DNA of 42,907 nt from Pararhodospirillum photometricum DSM 122 (lineage in GTDB: Bacteria > Pseudomonadota > Alphaproteobacteria > Rhodospirillales > Rhodospirillaceae): contig NC_017059.1 in assembly GCF_000284415.1 (NCBI RefSeq), positions 1,819,520 to 1,862,426 of the forward strand. Direction: 5' to 3'. Under the pieces are notes generated by a model. The model did no database searches. It worked only from the letters and a program-made list of their open reading frames with translations, and was not told the DNA's origin. Made by a program: the position numbers and the translations under genes. Positions within the stretch are counted from its first letter, which is position 1; every line of letters starts with the position of its first letter. Below, piece by piece: positions 17,759 through 25,469 of this stretch.

Positions 17759-18298
17759 TCAGGACTCCCGAAACACGATATGGCTGACCCGGCCAAACAG
17801 CCAGGCAAAGGCTGGGAACATGGTGACGGTCAGCAAGACGCTGAACATCAAGGCCGTGCCATCCACGAATTGGGCATGAAAAGCCGAAACGGCAAGCCAC
17901 TTGACGGACGCGGCCCCAAGAGCCATCAGCAGAAAGGCCCACCAGCCCACGGGAAACGGCTTGCCCAGGAAATAGCGAACCTGAGAGGCCACGGCCGCTT
18001 GCACCACCAGCAAGGTCAAGGCTCCCACCCCAAGCGGCGCCCCGGTCAGGCAATCCTCCACCAAGCCCAGGAGAAAGGCCGTGCCATAGCCCATGGCGCC
18101 GGGCCGCGTGACCGCCCAGTAATAGACGCTGATCAAGGCCACCATGGGGGCCACGTGGACAAAGCCTGGCAGCCGCGAGGGTGAAACGCTCATCAGCAGC
18201 AAAATCAAGGTCAGGCCGCCCGGAACCAGCTTCCGCGCCAACCAGTCCAGGCGTTGCCACAGCGTCGGGCGTCCGAGGTCGCCACCTGGCAGGGCCAT
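17759..18298 (-). CDS. mreD: Rod-shape-determining protein MreD
   Basis: Small inner-membrane subunit of the elongasome. The 179-residue product has five or six hydrophobic helices, with the MreD-like GFVHVAPMVALISVYYWAVTRP and AFLLGLVEDCLTGAPLGVGAL blocks. ATG 18298 overlaps the last base of the mreC stop codon (TGATG); a GTG one codon earlier (18301) is also possible. It continues the mreC operon. Confidence 0.92.
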   Translation of the reverse strand: MALPGGDLGRPTLWQRLDWLARKLVPGGLTLILLLMSVSPSRLPGFVHVAPMVALISVYYWAVTRPGAMGYGTAFLLGLVEDCLTGAPLGVGALTLLVVQAAVASQVRYFLGKPFPVGWWAFLLMALGAASVKWLAVSAFHAQFVDGTALMFSVLLTVTMFPAFAWLFGRVSHIVFRES

Positions 18299-19158
18299 CA
18301 CATCCCGCCCTGGTCAGGGAGGATCCCCGACAGGCCAAAGTCGGCAATGCGCACCACGTCAAGCCGCCCTTGCTCGACGAACAGATCGACCCGGATGCCG
18401 TTTTTTTCGTCCACGCTGGCCACCACGCCGATGGGAATGCCGGGCGGGAACACCCGGGCGTCGCCGCTGGTCACCACCCGGTCGCCGGGCCGCACCAAGG
18501 CGCGCTCCTTGAGGAAGCGCAACTGCGGCATGTCCTCGTTGTCGCCCACCAAGATGGCCCGCACCCGGCTTTCTTCCAGCAACACCGGAATGCGGCTGTT
18601 GATGTCTGAGAGCAGCAGCACGCGGGCCGAGCGTTGGCCCGAGTCCACAATGGTCCCCACCAGCCCCTCGCCCGAGAGGACCGCCTGTCCCTTACGCACG
18701 CCGTTGCGCTGGCCGGCCAGCACCACCAGGGAGCGGGCAAAGGATCCCCCGGTATCGGCCACCACCCGGGTGGTGATGTACTGGGCCTTGGGGTCGGGGA
18801 CATAGTTCAAGAGGGCGCGCAGGGCTTCGTTTTCCGCCTCAAGCTGGCGTGCTGCGGCTTGCCAGCGCATCAGGCGCTCGTTTTCCATGAGGAGGCGTTC
18901 GTTTTCAGCCCGGAGCACGGTAAGCTGGCGTAGGTTGGCGAACACGGCCGCGACGTTTTCCGCCGGCTTGGACATGATGTCCAGCAAGGGCGCGGCGGCG
19001 TCGATCACGGTCGAGCGCATGCGTTCCACCAAGATGGTGTCGGCTTTGCCCAACAGCATGACGGCAAAGGCTAGGGCCGCCAGAGCGACAAACGCCGATT
19101 TATGCAAAAGGGCGCGCAGCGCGGTCAGGCGTGGGGATTGGGCCGTGGGGGGCTTCAC
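18298..19158 (-). CDS. mreC: Rod-shape-determining protein MreC
   Basis: Bitopic periplasmic scaffold that links the MreB cytoskeleton to PBP2/RodA. The 286-residue product has one membrane helix (about 22-42), a coiled coil (VFANLRQLTVLRAENERLLMENERL, given in pieces: FANLRQLTVLRAEN, NERLLMENERLM, QLEAENEALRALLNYV) and the beta-rich domain with GGSFARSLVVLAGQRNGVRKGQ and RVLLLSDINSRIPV. The start is taken as GTG 19158, which has GAGG six bases upstream and gives the expected N-terminus; the longer frame reads into the repeat doublet and is rejected. First gene of the operon. mreB, usually directly upstream, is absent. Confidence 0.92.
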   Translation of the reverse strand: MKPPTAQSPRLTALRALLHKSAFVALAALAFAVMLLGKADTILVERMRSTVIDAAAPLLDIMSKPAENVAAVFANLRQLTVLRAENERLLMENERLMRWQAAARQLEAENEALRALLNYVPDPKAQYITTRVVADTGGSFARSLVVLAGQRNGVRKGQAVLSGEGLVGTIVDSGQRSARVLLLSDINSRIPVLLEESRVRAILVGDNEDMPQLRFLKERALVRPGDRVVTSGDARVFPPGIPIGVVASVDEKNGIRVDLFVEQGRLDVVRIADFGLSGILPDQGGM

Positions 19159-19254
19159 GCAATCCTCGCGGGGATGGGCGGAGAAAAGAAGGATCGCTAT
19201 TGGATCATGTCGGGGGCTGCTTGAAAAGGGCCGGTCTTCCGACAGCAGGCAGAG

Positions 19255-19298
19255 AGAAAAGGGAAGGCTGGGGAGGCGCGGCCTCCCCAAACCCCTCC
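19255..19298 (+). repeat. Palindromic intergenic element, copy 5a (forward half of doublet)
   Basis: GAAAAGGGAAGGCT, stem GGGGAGGC (19270-19277), loop GCG, GCCTCCCC (19281-19288), AAACCCCTCC. It is followed 12 bases later by an inverted copy, so the two form a roughly 98-base head-to-head dyad. Confidence 0.9.
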
Positions 19299-19310
19299 TT
19301 TCCCGAAAGA

Positions 19311-19353
19311 ATGAGGGTTTGGGGAGGCCGCGCCTCCCCAGCCTTCCCTTTTT
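19311..19353 (-). repeat. Palindromic intergenic element, copy 5b (reverse half of doublet)
   Basis: GAGGGTTT, stem GGGGAGGC (19321-19328), loop CGC, GCCTCCCC (19332-19339), AGCCTTCCCTTTTT. It is the reverse complement of copy 5a over almost its whole length. The sulfotransferase reading frame passes through it. Confidence 0.9.
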
Positions 19354-21131
19354 TCCTGAAGCCCCGCAGCGCCGAGGGCTGGCTGCTCCAGGGCTTGGCG
19401 TGCCGGGAGCAAGGCGATTTGGCGGGCGCGACCCAGGCGTTTCGCAAGGTTCTGCGCCTCGATAAGGACCACGCCGACGCCCACCTCAACCTCGGCAGTT
19501 GCCTGGGGCTGCTGGGCGAAACCGACGAGGCCCTGCGCCATTTCGCCCGGGCCGCTGCCTTGGCCCCCCGGTCGCCGGTCGTTCTGCTCAGTCAGGCCCA
19601 GGCCTTCTTGGATGCCGGCTTGCCCCACCGTGCCTTGGCGGCGGCCGACAAGGCCCTGGCCCTGGCGCCGGGCTTGGTTCCGGCCCTGGTCCTGCGGGCC
19701 CATGCCCTGGCCCGGCTTGACCACTACACGGCCGCCCGTGCCGCATGGCGGGCGGCGGTGGCCCAGGCGCCCGAGGCGCCGCGCGTTCTCAACGATGCCG
19801 CCACCTTCTTGATGCAGGACAACCGCTTGTCCGAGGCGGTCGCGCTGCAACAAAAAGCCCGGGCCCTGGCTCCCGACGATCGCCTGATCCGGCGCAACCT
19901 GATCACCGTGCTGATGACCGAGGGGCAGGTCGAGGCCGCCGAGGCCGAGGTGCGGGCTTGGATCGCCGACATCCCCGACGATGCCTGGGCGTGGCGCCTG
20001 CTGGGGGACGTGCTGGTGCGCGCCGGGCGCTTCGAGGCCGGGCGCGCGGCGTTGGAAAAGGCCTGGGATCTGGCGCCGGCCGACGATTCCATTGCCGTGG
20101 CCCTGACCACCACCGGCCGCATGGGGCCCGATGTGCCCGCTGCCGACCGCATCTTGGCCCGCGAGGCCGAGGCGCGGGCCCAGGGGGGCTTGAGCGTCGA
20201 TCTCGCCTACGCCGCCGGCAAGGTTCACGACGACCGCAAGGAATGGGACGCCGCCTTTGCCGCCTACAGCGTGGCCAACCAGACCAAGGGCCGGCTCCAG
20301 CCCTTCGATGCCGACGCCCATGACGACGAGGTCGCGGCGCTGATCGACACCTTTACGCCGGCCCTGTTCGAGCGCCTGCGCGGGGTGGGCTCGCCGTCCG
20401 AGGTGCCGGTGTTCGTGGTCGGCCTGCCGCGCTCCGGTACCACCTTGGTCGAGCAGATCATCGCCAGCCATCCCGAGGCCGGTGGCGCCGGCGAGCTGAC
20501 CCACTTTCCCCGTCTGGAGGCCGAACTGCCCTGGCTGACCGGCGACGGCACCCAGGCTTATCCCGCCTGTGTGGCGGGGCTGCGGCCCGAGACCCTGGCT
20601 CCGTTCACTGCGGCCTATCTGGAGACCCTGGCCCACTTCGGCGGGGCAGGGGCCCGGCGGGTGGTGGACAAGCTGCCCAACAATTTTCTGCGGCTGGGCT
20701 TGATCGCCCTGGCCTTTCCCCGGGCTCGGGTGGTGTTTTGCCAGCGCGATCTCGCTGACACCTGCTTGTCCTTGCATTTTCAGAATTTTATGGGCGCGCA
20801 TGCCTACCGCCACGACCTGCGGACCCTGGGGCGCTATGCCCGGGCCTCGTTGCGGCTCAAGGCTCACTGGGAGACGGTGCTGCCGCTGCCGCTGCTGACC
20901 CTCGACTATGCTGCCCTGGTTGCCGATCCCGAGACCGAGAGCCGGCGCTTGCTTGATTTTGTCGGGCTGTCGTGGGATCCGGCCGTGTTGGCCTTTCATC
21001 AGCGCCGGGTGCAACCCGTGGCCACGGCCAGCCGCTGGCAGGTACGCCAGCCCATCACCACCCGGTCGGTGGCGCGCTGGCGGGCGTATGAGAGCCACCT
21101 GGGGCCCTTGCTGGAGACGTTGGCGGACTAA
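19311..21131 (+). CDS. TPR-repeat sulfotransferase-family protein
   Basis: Tetratricopeptide repeats (about residues 25-310; for example AFRKVLRLDKDHADAHLNLG and AEAEVRAWIADIPDDAWAWR) precede a sulfotransferase domain with the 5'-phosphosulfate-binding loop VFVVGLPRSGTTLVEQIIAS and a PAPS 3'-phosphate region near HFQNFMGAHAYRHDLRTLG. Such proteins are thought to sulfate polysaccharide, lipid or protein acceptors, with PAPS as donor; the acceptor here is unknown. The first TPR appears incomplete and coding sequence resumes exactly at the edge of palindromic copy 5b. The only in-frame ATG before the TPRs (19311) is inside that repeat; a TTG at 19395 is the alternative. The gene is therefore either 5'-truncated or uses a start supplied by the repeat. 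Confidence 0.8.
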   Translation: MRVWGGRASPAFPFFLKPRSAEGWLLQGLACREQGDLAGATQAFRKVLRLDKDHADAHLNLGSCLGLLGETDEALRHFARAAALAPRSPVVLLSQAQAFLDAGLPHRALAAADKALALAPGLVPALVLRAHALARLDHYTAARAAWRAAVAQAPEAPRVLNDAATFLMQDNRLSEAVALQQKARALAPDDRLIRRNLITVLMTEGQVEAAEAEVRAWIADIPDDAWAWRLLGDVLVRAGRFEAGRAALEKAWDLAPADDSIAVALTTTGRMGPDVPAADRILAREAEARAQGGLSVDLAYAAGKVHDDRKEWDAAFAAYSVANQTKGRLQPFDADAHDDEVAALIDTFTPALFERLRGVGSPSEVPVFVVGLPRSGTTLVEQIIASHPEAGGAGELTHFPRLEAELPWLTGDGTQAYPACVAGLRPETLAPFTAAYLETLAHFGGAGARRVVDKLPNNFLRLGLIALAFPRARVVFCQRDLADTCLSLHFQNFMGAHAYRHDLRTLGRYARASLRLKAHWETVLPLPLLTLDYAALVADPETESRRLLDFVGLSWDPAVLAFHQRRVQPVATASRWQVRQPITTRSVARWRAYESHLGPLLETLAD

Positions 21132-21169
21132 AAAAAGCCGGGGAGGCGTGGCCTCCCCGGACCCCTCGG
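21131..21169 (+). repeat. Palindromic intergenic element, copy 6 (forward)
   Basis: AAAAAAAGCC, stem GGGGAGGC (21140-21147), loop GTG, GCCTCCCC (21151-21158), GGACCCCTCGG. It sits between the convergent sulfotransferase and cheW genes, where it could terminate both. Confidence 0.88.
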
Positions 21170-21185
21170 TGCGAAGAGCGAAGGT

Positions 21186-21689
21186 CTACAGGGTGTTGAA
21201 GGTCAGGAAGGCGTCCACGTCCATGACCACCATCAGTTCGCCGTCCAGCCGGACCACGCCATTGGAGACGGCGCGCCAGCGCGGGTCCATGGTGGTGGGG
21301 TTGGGTTCAATGCGCGAGAGGGGCAAGGTGAGGACGTTGCCGACGGAATCGACCATCATGCTGTAGAGCTCGTTGCCCTGCTCGATGGTGACGCACATCA
21401 CGCTGCCCTTCTCCTTCTTGGTGCGCAGGCCGAGGCGCTTGCGGACTTCGATGACGGTGACGATGCGGCCGCGCAGATTGATGGCACCGGCGACTTCGGG
21501 GGGGGCGAGGGGGATGCGGGCGATTTTTTCCGGGATCAGGATATCCTGGACTCGCTCGACCTGGATGCCGAACAGCTGCTTTTCGACGTAGATGGTCACG
21601 AACACCTGCTCGTCCACCGTCGAAAGCGCGCCAGTCCCGGAGACAGGGGTGAGAGCGCGGCTCTCTCTGGTCTGTGTGAGCTGGTTCAT
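21186..21689 (-). CDS. cheW: Chemotaxis scaffold protein CheW
   Basis: Couples chemoreceptors to the kinase CheA. The 167-residue product is a single CheW domain: FVTIYVEKQLFGIQVERVQDI, IPLAPPEVAGAINLRGRIVTV, IEVRKRLGL, and VDSVGNVLTLPLSRIEPNP, ending in the usual DAFLTFNTL-like strand. The start ATG 21689 has AGAAGGG seven bases upstream. It stands alone here, with no other che genes next to it. It could serve the soluble MCP-like protein at 3413 or any other receptor in the cell. Confidence 0.95.
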   Translation of the reverse strand: MNQLTQTRESRALTPVSGTGALSTVDEQVFVTIYVEKQLFGIQVERVQDILIPEKIARIPLAPPEVAGAINLRGRIVTVIEVRKRLGLRTKKEKGSVMCVTIEQGNELYSMMVDSVGNVLTLPLSRIEPNPTTMDPRWRAVSNGVVRLDGELMVVMDVDAFLTFNTL

Positions 21690-21854
21690 GGGCGCCCTTC
21701 TCCCTGGAGACGGTCCCTCCCCGGGACCTTAGGGGAGGCGCTGGAAAGCGAGCGCCGAAGGTCACACGCGAGAACGGGACTTTGGAGTCCTTTATAGACA
21801 TAGGGGGGGCTCTTATCAAGAGAATCCTTGCAAAACGCCCGGACGGTCGGGAAG

Positions 21855-21901
21855 CGAGGGGTCTGGGGAGGCCGCGCCTTTCCAGCCTTCTCTTTTTCCC
21901 T
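21855..21901 (-). repeat. Palindromic intergenic element, copy 7 (reverse, degenerate arm)
   Basis: GAGGGGTCT, GGGGAGGC (21865-21872), loop CGC, GCCTTTCC (21876-21883, two mismatches), AGCCTTCTCTTTTT. It lies between the divergent starts of cheW and dcd, where a terminator for either gene makes no sense. Confidence 0.8.
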
Positions 21902-21986
21902 TTCTCGCCGTGACACTGGATTTTAAGGCGCGTTCATGGGATCAAAAGACACGGTCCTATTTTCCCTCGCGGCACGAGTTCCCGAC

Positions 21987-22583
21987 ATGAAACTCTCGGA
22001 TACCGATATCCGGCGCGCCCTGGCCGAGGGGCGTATTCTCATCGAGCCTCCGCCCGATCCCGCGCGCCTGGGCGCCATGTCGGTGGACTTACAGTTAGGC
22101 AGCGCCTTTCGGGTGTTTCAGCCGGGCAAGGCCAGCCATATCGATCTCGCCCCGCCCGAAGGCCAAGCCTGCCAGAACATCGAGGACATCATGGGCTCGG
22201 TCGAGGTGGCGCAGGGTGAAGCCTTCTATCTTCATCCGGGCGAGTTCGCCCTGGGCATCACCGTCCAGCGCGTGGGTCTGCCGGCTGATATTGCCGGGCG
22301 CCTGGATGGCCGCTCCAGTCTGGCCCGCCTCGGCCTGATGGTCCATGCCACGGCCCACACCATTGATCCCGGTTGGGACGGCAAGATCACCTTGGAGTTC
22401 TATAACTGCGGGCCGTTGCCGCTGGCCTTGCGCCCGGGCATGCGGATTTGCGCCCTGTCCTTCGAGATGCTGCTCTCACCGACCTCCAAGCCCTATGCCT
22501 CCAGCCCGACCGCCAAATACAAGGGGCAGGACCTTCCCCTCCCCAGCCGGATTGCCCGGGAGCCTGGCGGGGAGGAGGGCTGA
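21987..22583 (+). CDS. dcd: dCTP deaminase
   Basis: Converts dCTP to dUTP, the first step of dTMP synthesis in many proteobacteria. The 198-residue product is of the E. coli type: MKLSDTDIRRALAEG, SVDLQLGSAFRVF, LPADIAGRLDGRSSLARLGL (with the catalytic Glu region further on), VHATAHTIDPGWDGKITLEF and ALRPGMRICALSFE. ATG 21987 matches the usual family start; ATG 21936 is in frame, adds 17 residues and has an AAGGCG seven bases upstream, so it remains possible. The gene is flanked by palindromic copies on both sides. Confidence 0.93.
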   Translation: MKLSDTDIRRALAEGRILIEPPPDPARLGAMSVDLQLGSAFRVFQPGKASHIDLAPPEGQACQNIEDIMGSVEVAQGEAFYLHPGEFALGITVQRVGLPADIAGRLDGRSSLARLGLMVHATAHTIDPGWDGKITLEFYNCGPLPLALRPGMRICALSFEMLLSPTSKPYASSPTAKYKGQDLPLPSRIAREPGGEEG

Positions 22584-22621
22584 AAAAAGCAGGCTGGGGA
22601 GGCGGGGCTCCCCAGGACCCT
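22583..22621 (+). repeat. Palindromic intergenic element, copy 8 (forward, degenerate)
   Basis: AAAAAAGCAGGCT, GGGGAGGC, then GGGGCTCCCC and AGGACCCTCAGG. The right arm lacks a CC, so only GGGGAG/CTCCCC pair. It separates the convergent ends of dcd and cobM. Confidence 0.75.
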
Positions 22622-23399
22622 CAGGTGCTGGGGGGGTGGCGGCCGGGGGGAATGCCGGCGCCACGGTCGCGCTCGGGCGCGTAAAGGTGGCTGTCGGCAA
22701 AGCAGGTTTGGGCCATCGACGGGCCAACAAACACCAAGGCGGTGCGGATCAGACCGGCCTTGTGGATTTTTCCTCGATATCGGCAAGGCAGCCCCGGATC
22801 ACCAGTTCATCGGGCCACGTGGCGCGAAACACCACGGCCACGGGGCAGGTGGGCCCGTACAAGGGGCTGAGGCTGGCCACCACGCTCGCCATGTTGCTGA
22901 TCGACAGGTGCAACACCAAGGTGGCGCCGCTCTGGCCCAGAATTTCCAGGCTCTCGCGCGCCGGCATGGGCGAGGAGCGCACCGAGGTGCGGGTGAGCAC
23001 CAGGGTTTGCGACACCTCGGGCAGCGTCAGTTCTTGACCCAAAACAGCGGCGGCCGCCGCAAACGACGGCACGCCGGGGCAAATGTCATAGGGAATGCCC
23101 AGGGCCTTGAGGCGGCGGATCTGCTCGGCCATGGCGCTGTACACGCTGGTGTCGCCCGAGTGCAGGCGGGCCACGTCCAGGCCCTGGGCGTGGGCCTCGG
23201 CGATCAGGGCGATGATCTCGTCAAGGGTCAGGGGGGCGGTGTCGGTGAGGCGCGCGTCGGGGGGCGCCTCGTCGATCACGGCGCGCGGGATCAGGCTGCC
23301 GGCATAAAGCAGCACCGGGCAGCGCTGGATCAGGCGCAGCCCGCGCACGGTGATCAGGTCCGGGGCGCCGGGGCCGGCGCCGATGAAATGCACGGTCAT
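22621..23399 (-). pseudogene. cobM: Precorrin-4 C11-methyltransferase CobM, single frameshift near the C-terminus
   Basis: SAM-dependent methyltransferase of cobalamin synthesis. The N-terminal 216 codons (22749-23399) read [51 protein letters not shown] and [20 protein letters not shown], all CobM hallmarks, then stop early at 22749. In the next frame the expected end continues: [33 protein letters not shown], stopping at 22621. The switch is at a run of five A on the coding strand (about 22767-22771); a sixth A restores DIEEKIHKAG and a 259-residue protein, the family length. ATG 23399 overlaps the cobE stop (ATGA). It is either a real -1 mutation or a homopolymer read error. Confidence 0.88.
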
Positions 23400-23767
23400 G
23401 AAACCTCCAGGAGCGCCAGGGCGCAGGTGGCAAGGCCGGCGCTGCGCCGGGGAACGAGAAGGCGGGCGCCCGGCCCGGCCCCAGCCAAGGCCGCCCCTTC
23501 GGCCACCGCGCGGCAGCCGATCTGAGCCTGTACCCGAGCTGAGGGCGTTTGAATGGGCTGGGCGTCCAAGATCTCGGGCGCAAAGCCAAGAAGGGGCCGG
23601 TCCCAGGCGAGGGCCAGGGCGCGGATGGCCGGATGGGCGCCCTTGGCTGCTAGGGTGGCCAGGGCGCTGAGGGCTGTGGGGTCCAGGCCGGCTTCTGCCA
23701 GGGTTGTTTGGGCCAGGATCGCTAGGTGTTCCGCCGGGCAGGCGGTGGCGACCCCGACGCCCAGCAC
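23396..23767 (-). CDS. cobE: Cobalamin biosynthesis protein CobE (CbiG C-terminal domain)
   Basis: Small protein equivalent to the C-terminal domain of CbiG, found in aerobic-type cobalamin clusters; its exact role in the pathway is not well defined. The 123-residue product starts (GTG) [21 protein letters not shown] and contains [56 protein letters not shown] and a C-terminal [15 protein letters not shown] (separate blocks). The GTG start at 23767 has no clear ribosome site, and the frame stays open for 17 codons upstream. It abuts the cut-off 3' end of the GT9 gene, so its own upstream region may have been rearranged. The stop overlaps the cobM start. Confidence 0.82.
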   Translation of the reverse strand: MLGVGVATACPAEHLAILAQTTLAEAGLDPTALSALATLAAKGAHPAIRALALAWDRPLLGFAPEILDAQPIQTPSARVQAQIGCRAVAEGAALAGAGPGARLLVPRRSAGLATCALALLEVS

Positions 23768-23807
23768 GGCGCGCGGGCTCGGGGTGTGCGGGGGGGGCGC
23801 GGATTGA

Positions 23808-24183
23808 TCATTGGCGGATCATACGGCGGGTGTGGGGGCTGGGGCAACGACGCATCAGGCGGAAATACCAGCCCGAGCGGTCGCTGGTTTGCAGGTCGTA
23901 GACCCTGTCATAGACCGGGGCACGCAACCGCCGGCGCAACGCTAGCCAAGCGTGCGGGCGCAGGAGCGAGGGCCGATCGTCGATTTCCACGGCGTCGAAA
24001 TACGGGCTCTGCCCCAGCAGCCCGGCATAAGGCCGGGTGGTCAGGACCGTGATGTGATCGCCGGCATGATGGCGCCGCACCACGGCACAGGCCGCCAGGG
24101 CCTGCACCACATCGCCCAGGGCCGAGAGCTTGATGACCAGGATTCGGCCGGGGGGGGCGGGCCGGAACGGGGGGAATCACCAT
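23808..24183 (-). pseudogene. Glycosyltransferase family 9 (heptosyltransferase-like), frameshifted and 3'-truncated
   Basis: GT9 enzymes add heptose or related sugars to LPS core. The frame RILVIKLSALGDVVQALAAC, VLTTRPYAGLLGQSPYFDAV, YDRVYDLQTSDRSGWYFRLM is the start of a GT9 protein, but it ends after about 125 codons where ~300 are expected. The natural ATG (24183, MVIPPVPARPP) is out of frame with this: the two are separated by a run of eight C on the coding strand (24157-24150), and seven C would join them. The 3' end breaks off just before cobE. It lies 28 bases after the GT4 stop on the same strand, so both once formed an LPS or glycan operon. Confidence 0.75.
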
Positions 24184-24211
24184 GAGGCACCGCAGCCGAA
24201 GAAAGAGGAAC

Positions 24212-25438
24212 TCACGCGCCGAGCGGACGCGGTGCCAGATCGGGCCGAGGCGGCTCGCCCAGGAGCACCTCACGGTAAACGGCCAAGGTCCGCTCGGTCA
24301 TCAGCGTCTTGGAGAACAACTGGCGGGCCTGGGCCTGGGCCAAGGCGGCGCCTTGGCGCCGGGCCGTAGGATCCATCGCCAGGGCTTGGGCCAAGGCCTC
24401 GGCCAGGGCAGCCGGATCGCCGGGCGGTACCAGCCAGCGGGCCGGGCCGGGCTCCAAGATCTCGGGGGCGGCGCCATGAGCGGGAGCGATGACCGGCCGG
24501 CCCATGGCCTGGGCCTCGGCGACCACGCGGCCAAAGGCTTCCGGGTCGGTGGAGGCCGAGACCACGACGTCGGTAACCATGTAGGCGGCGGCCATGTCGT
24601 CGCACTCGTCCACCAAGTGGACCTGATCGGCAACCCCCAGGGCCTGGGCCTGATTTTCGAGGGCGGCGCGGTAGCCGTCGCGCCCTTGGTCCGAGCCGAC
24701 CAGCAAGCAGCGCACGTTTGGATTGCCCAGGCGGGCCAGGGCCTCAATGAGCACGGATTGACCCTTCCAGCGGGTCAGACGACCGGGCAGCATGACCACC
24801 GGGAGACCATCGGGCAAACGCCAGCGCTGGGCCAGACGGATCATGCGCTCGGCACTGACCCGCTCGGGATCGAACACCTGGGTGTCGATCCCCCGCGGGA
24901 TCACCCGCAGCCGCGCGTCCTCGACGCCATAAACGGCCCGAACGTGATCGGCAATGAAGTGGGAAATGGCGATCACCCGATCGCCCTGGGTCATGATGCG
25001 GTTATACTCTTTTTTGATGTCGAACGGCCCCAGGGTATAGGTGCCATGAAACGTGGTGATAAAGGGCAGTCCCGCCGCGCGGGCTGCGCGCAGGGCGCTC
25101 CAAGCCGGGGCGCGGCTGCGGGCATGCACCAAGCTGACCTCGTGCTCCTTGATCACCCGGGCGAGACGCCGGGCATTAAGGGCAAGGCGGGCCGGGTTCT
25201 TGGTGGCCACGGGCAAGGTCACGTGGGGCACGCCGGCGCGGTCCAGGTCGCGGGTCATGGGCCCGCCCTGCGAGACCACCACGGCCCGCCAGCCCGCGTC
25301 CACCAGGGCGAGGGCCATGTCGATGGTGCCGCGTTCCACCCCGCCGGTGACGAGCGCCGGCAGAACTTGCAACACAACGGGGGATGTGCCCGGTGCTGGT
25401 TGGAGCACGGAAGCGGGAGTGATACCTTCGCTGTTCAC
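24212..25438 (-). CDS. Glycosyltransferase family 4
   Basis: Retaining GT-B glycosyltransferase, likely in LPS or capsule glycan assembly at the inner membrane. The product contains LPALVTGGVERGTIDMALAL, LVHARSRAPAWSALRAAR, FHGTYTLGPFDIKKEYNRI and, in the donor-binding domain, LPGRLTRWKGQSVLIEALA, the E-x7-E-like ASTDPEAFGRVVAEAQAMG, and PARWLVPPGDPAALAEAL. Two GTG starts are possible: 25438 (used here, nearest to the conserved N-terminus) and 25477, which would overlap the divergent hydrolase gene. Neither has a good ribosome site. It is followed by the broken GT9 gene. Confidence 0.88.
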   Translation of the reverse strand: MNSEGITPASVLQPAPGTSPVVLQVLPALVTGGVERGTIDMALALVDAGWRAVVVSQGGPMTRDLDRAGVPHVTLPVATKNPARLALNARRLARVIKEHEVSLVHARSRAPAWSALRAARAAGLPFITTFHGTYTLGPFDIKKEYNRIMTQGDRVIAISHFIADHVRAVYGVEDARLRVIPRGIDTQVFDPERVSAERMIRLAQRWRLPDGLPVVMLPGRLTRWKGQSVLIEALARLGNPNVRCLLVGSDQGRDGYRAALENQAQALGVADQVHLVDECDDMAAAYMVTDVVVSASTDPEAFGRVVAEAQAMGRPVIAPAHGAAPEILEPGPARWLVPPGDPAALAEALAQALAMDPTARRQGAALAQAQARQLFSKTLMTERTLAVYREVLLGEPPRPDLAPRPLGA

Positions 25439-25469
25439 TGTCAACTGCCGACCGGAAAAGAGGACGTCT

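Noticed and set aside
22749..22775. Programmed -1 frameshift in cobM
   Set aside because: The five-A run could slip, but there is no X-XXY-YYZ heptamer or downstream stimulatory hairpin evident, and neighbouring cob genes have similar one-base indels with the opposite sign; mutation or read error is simpler.
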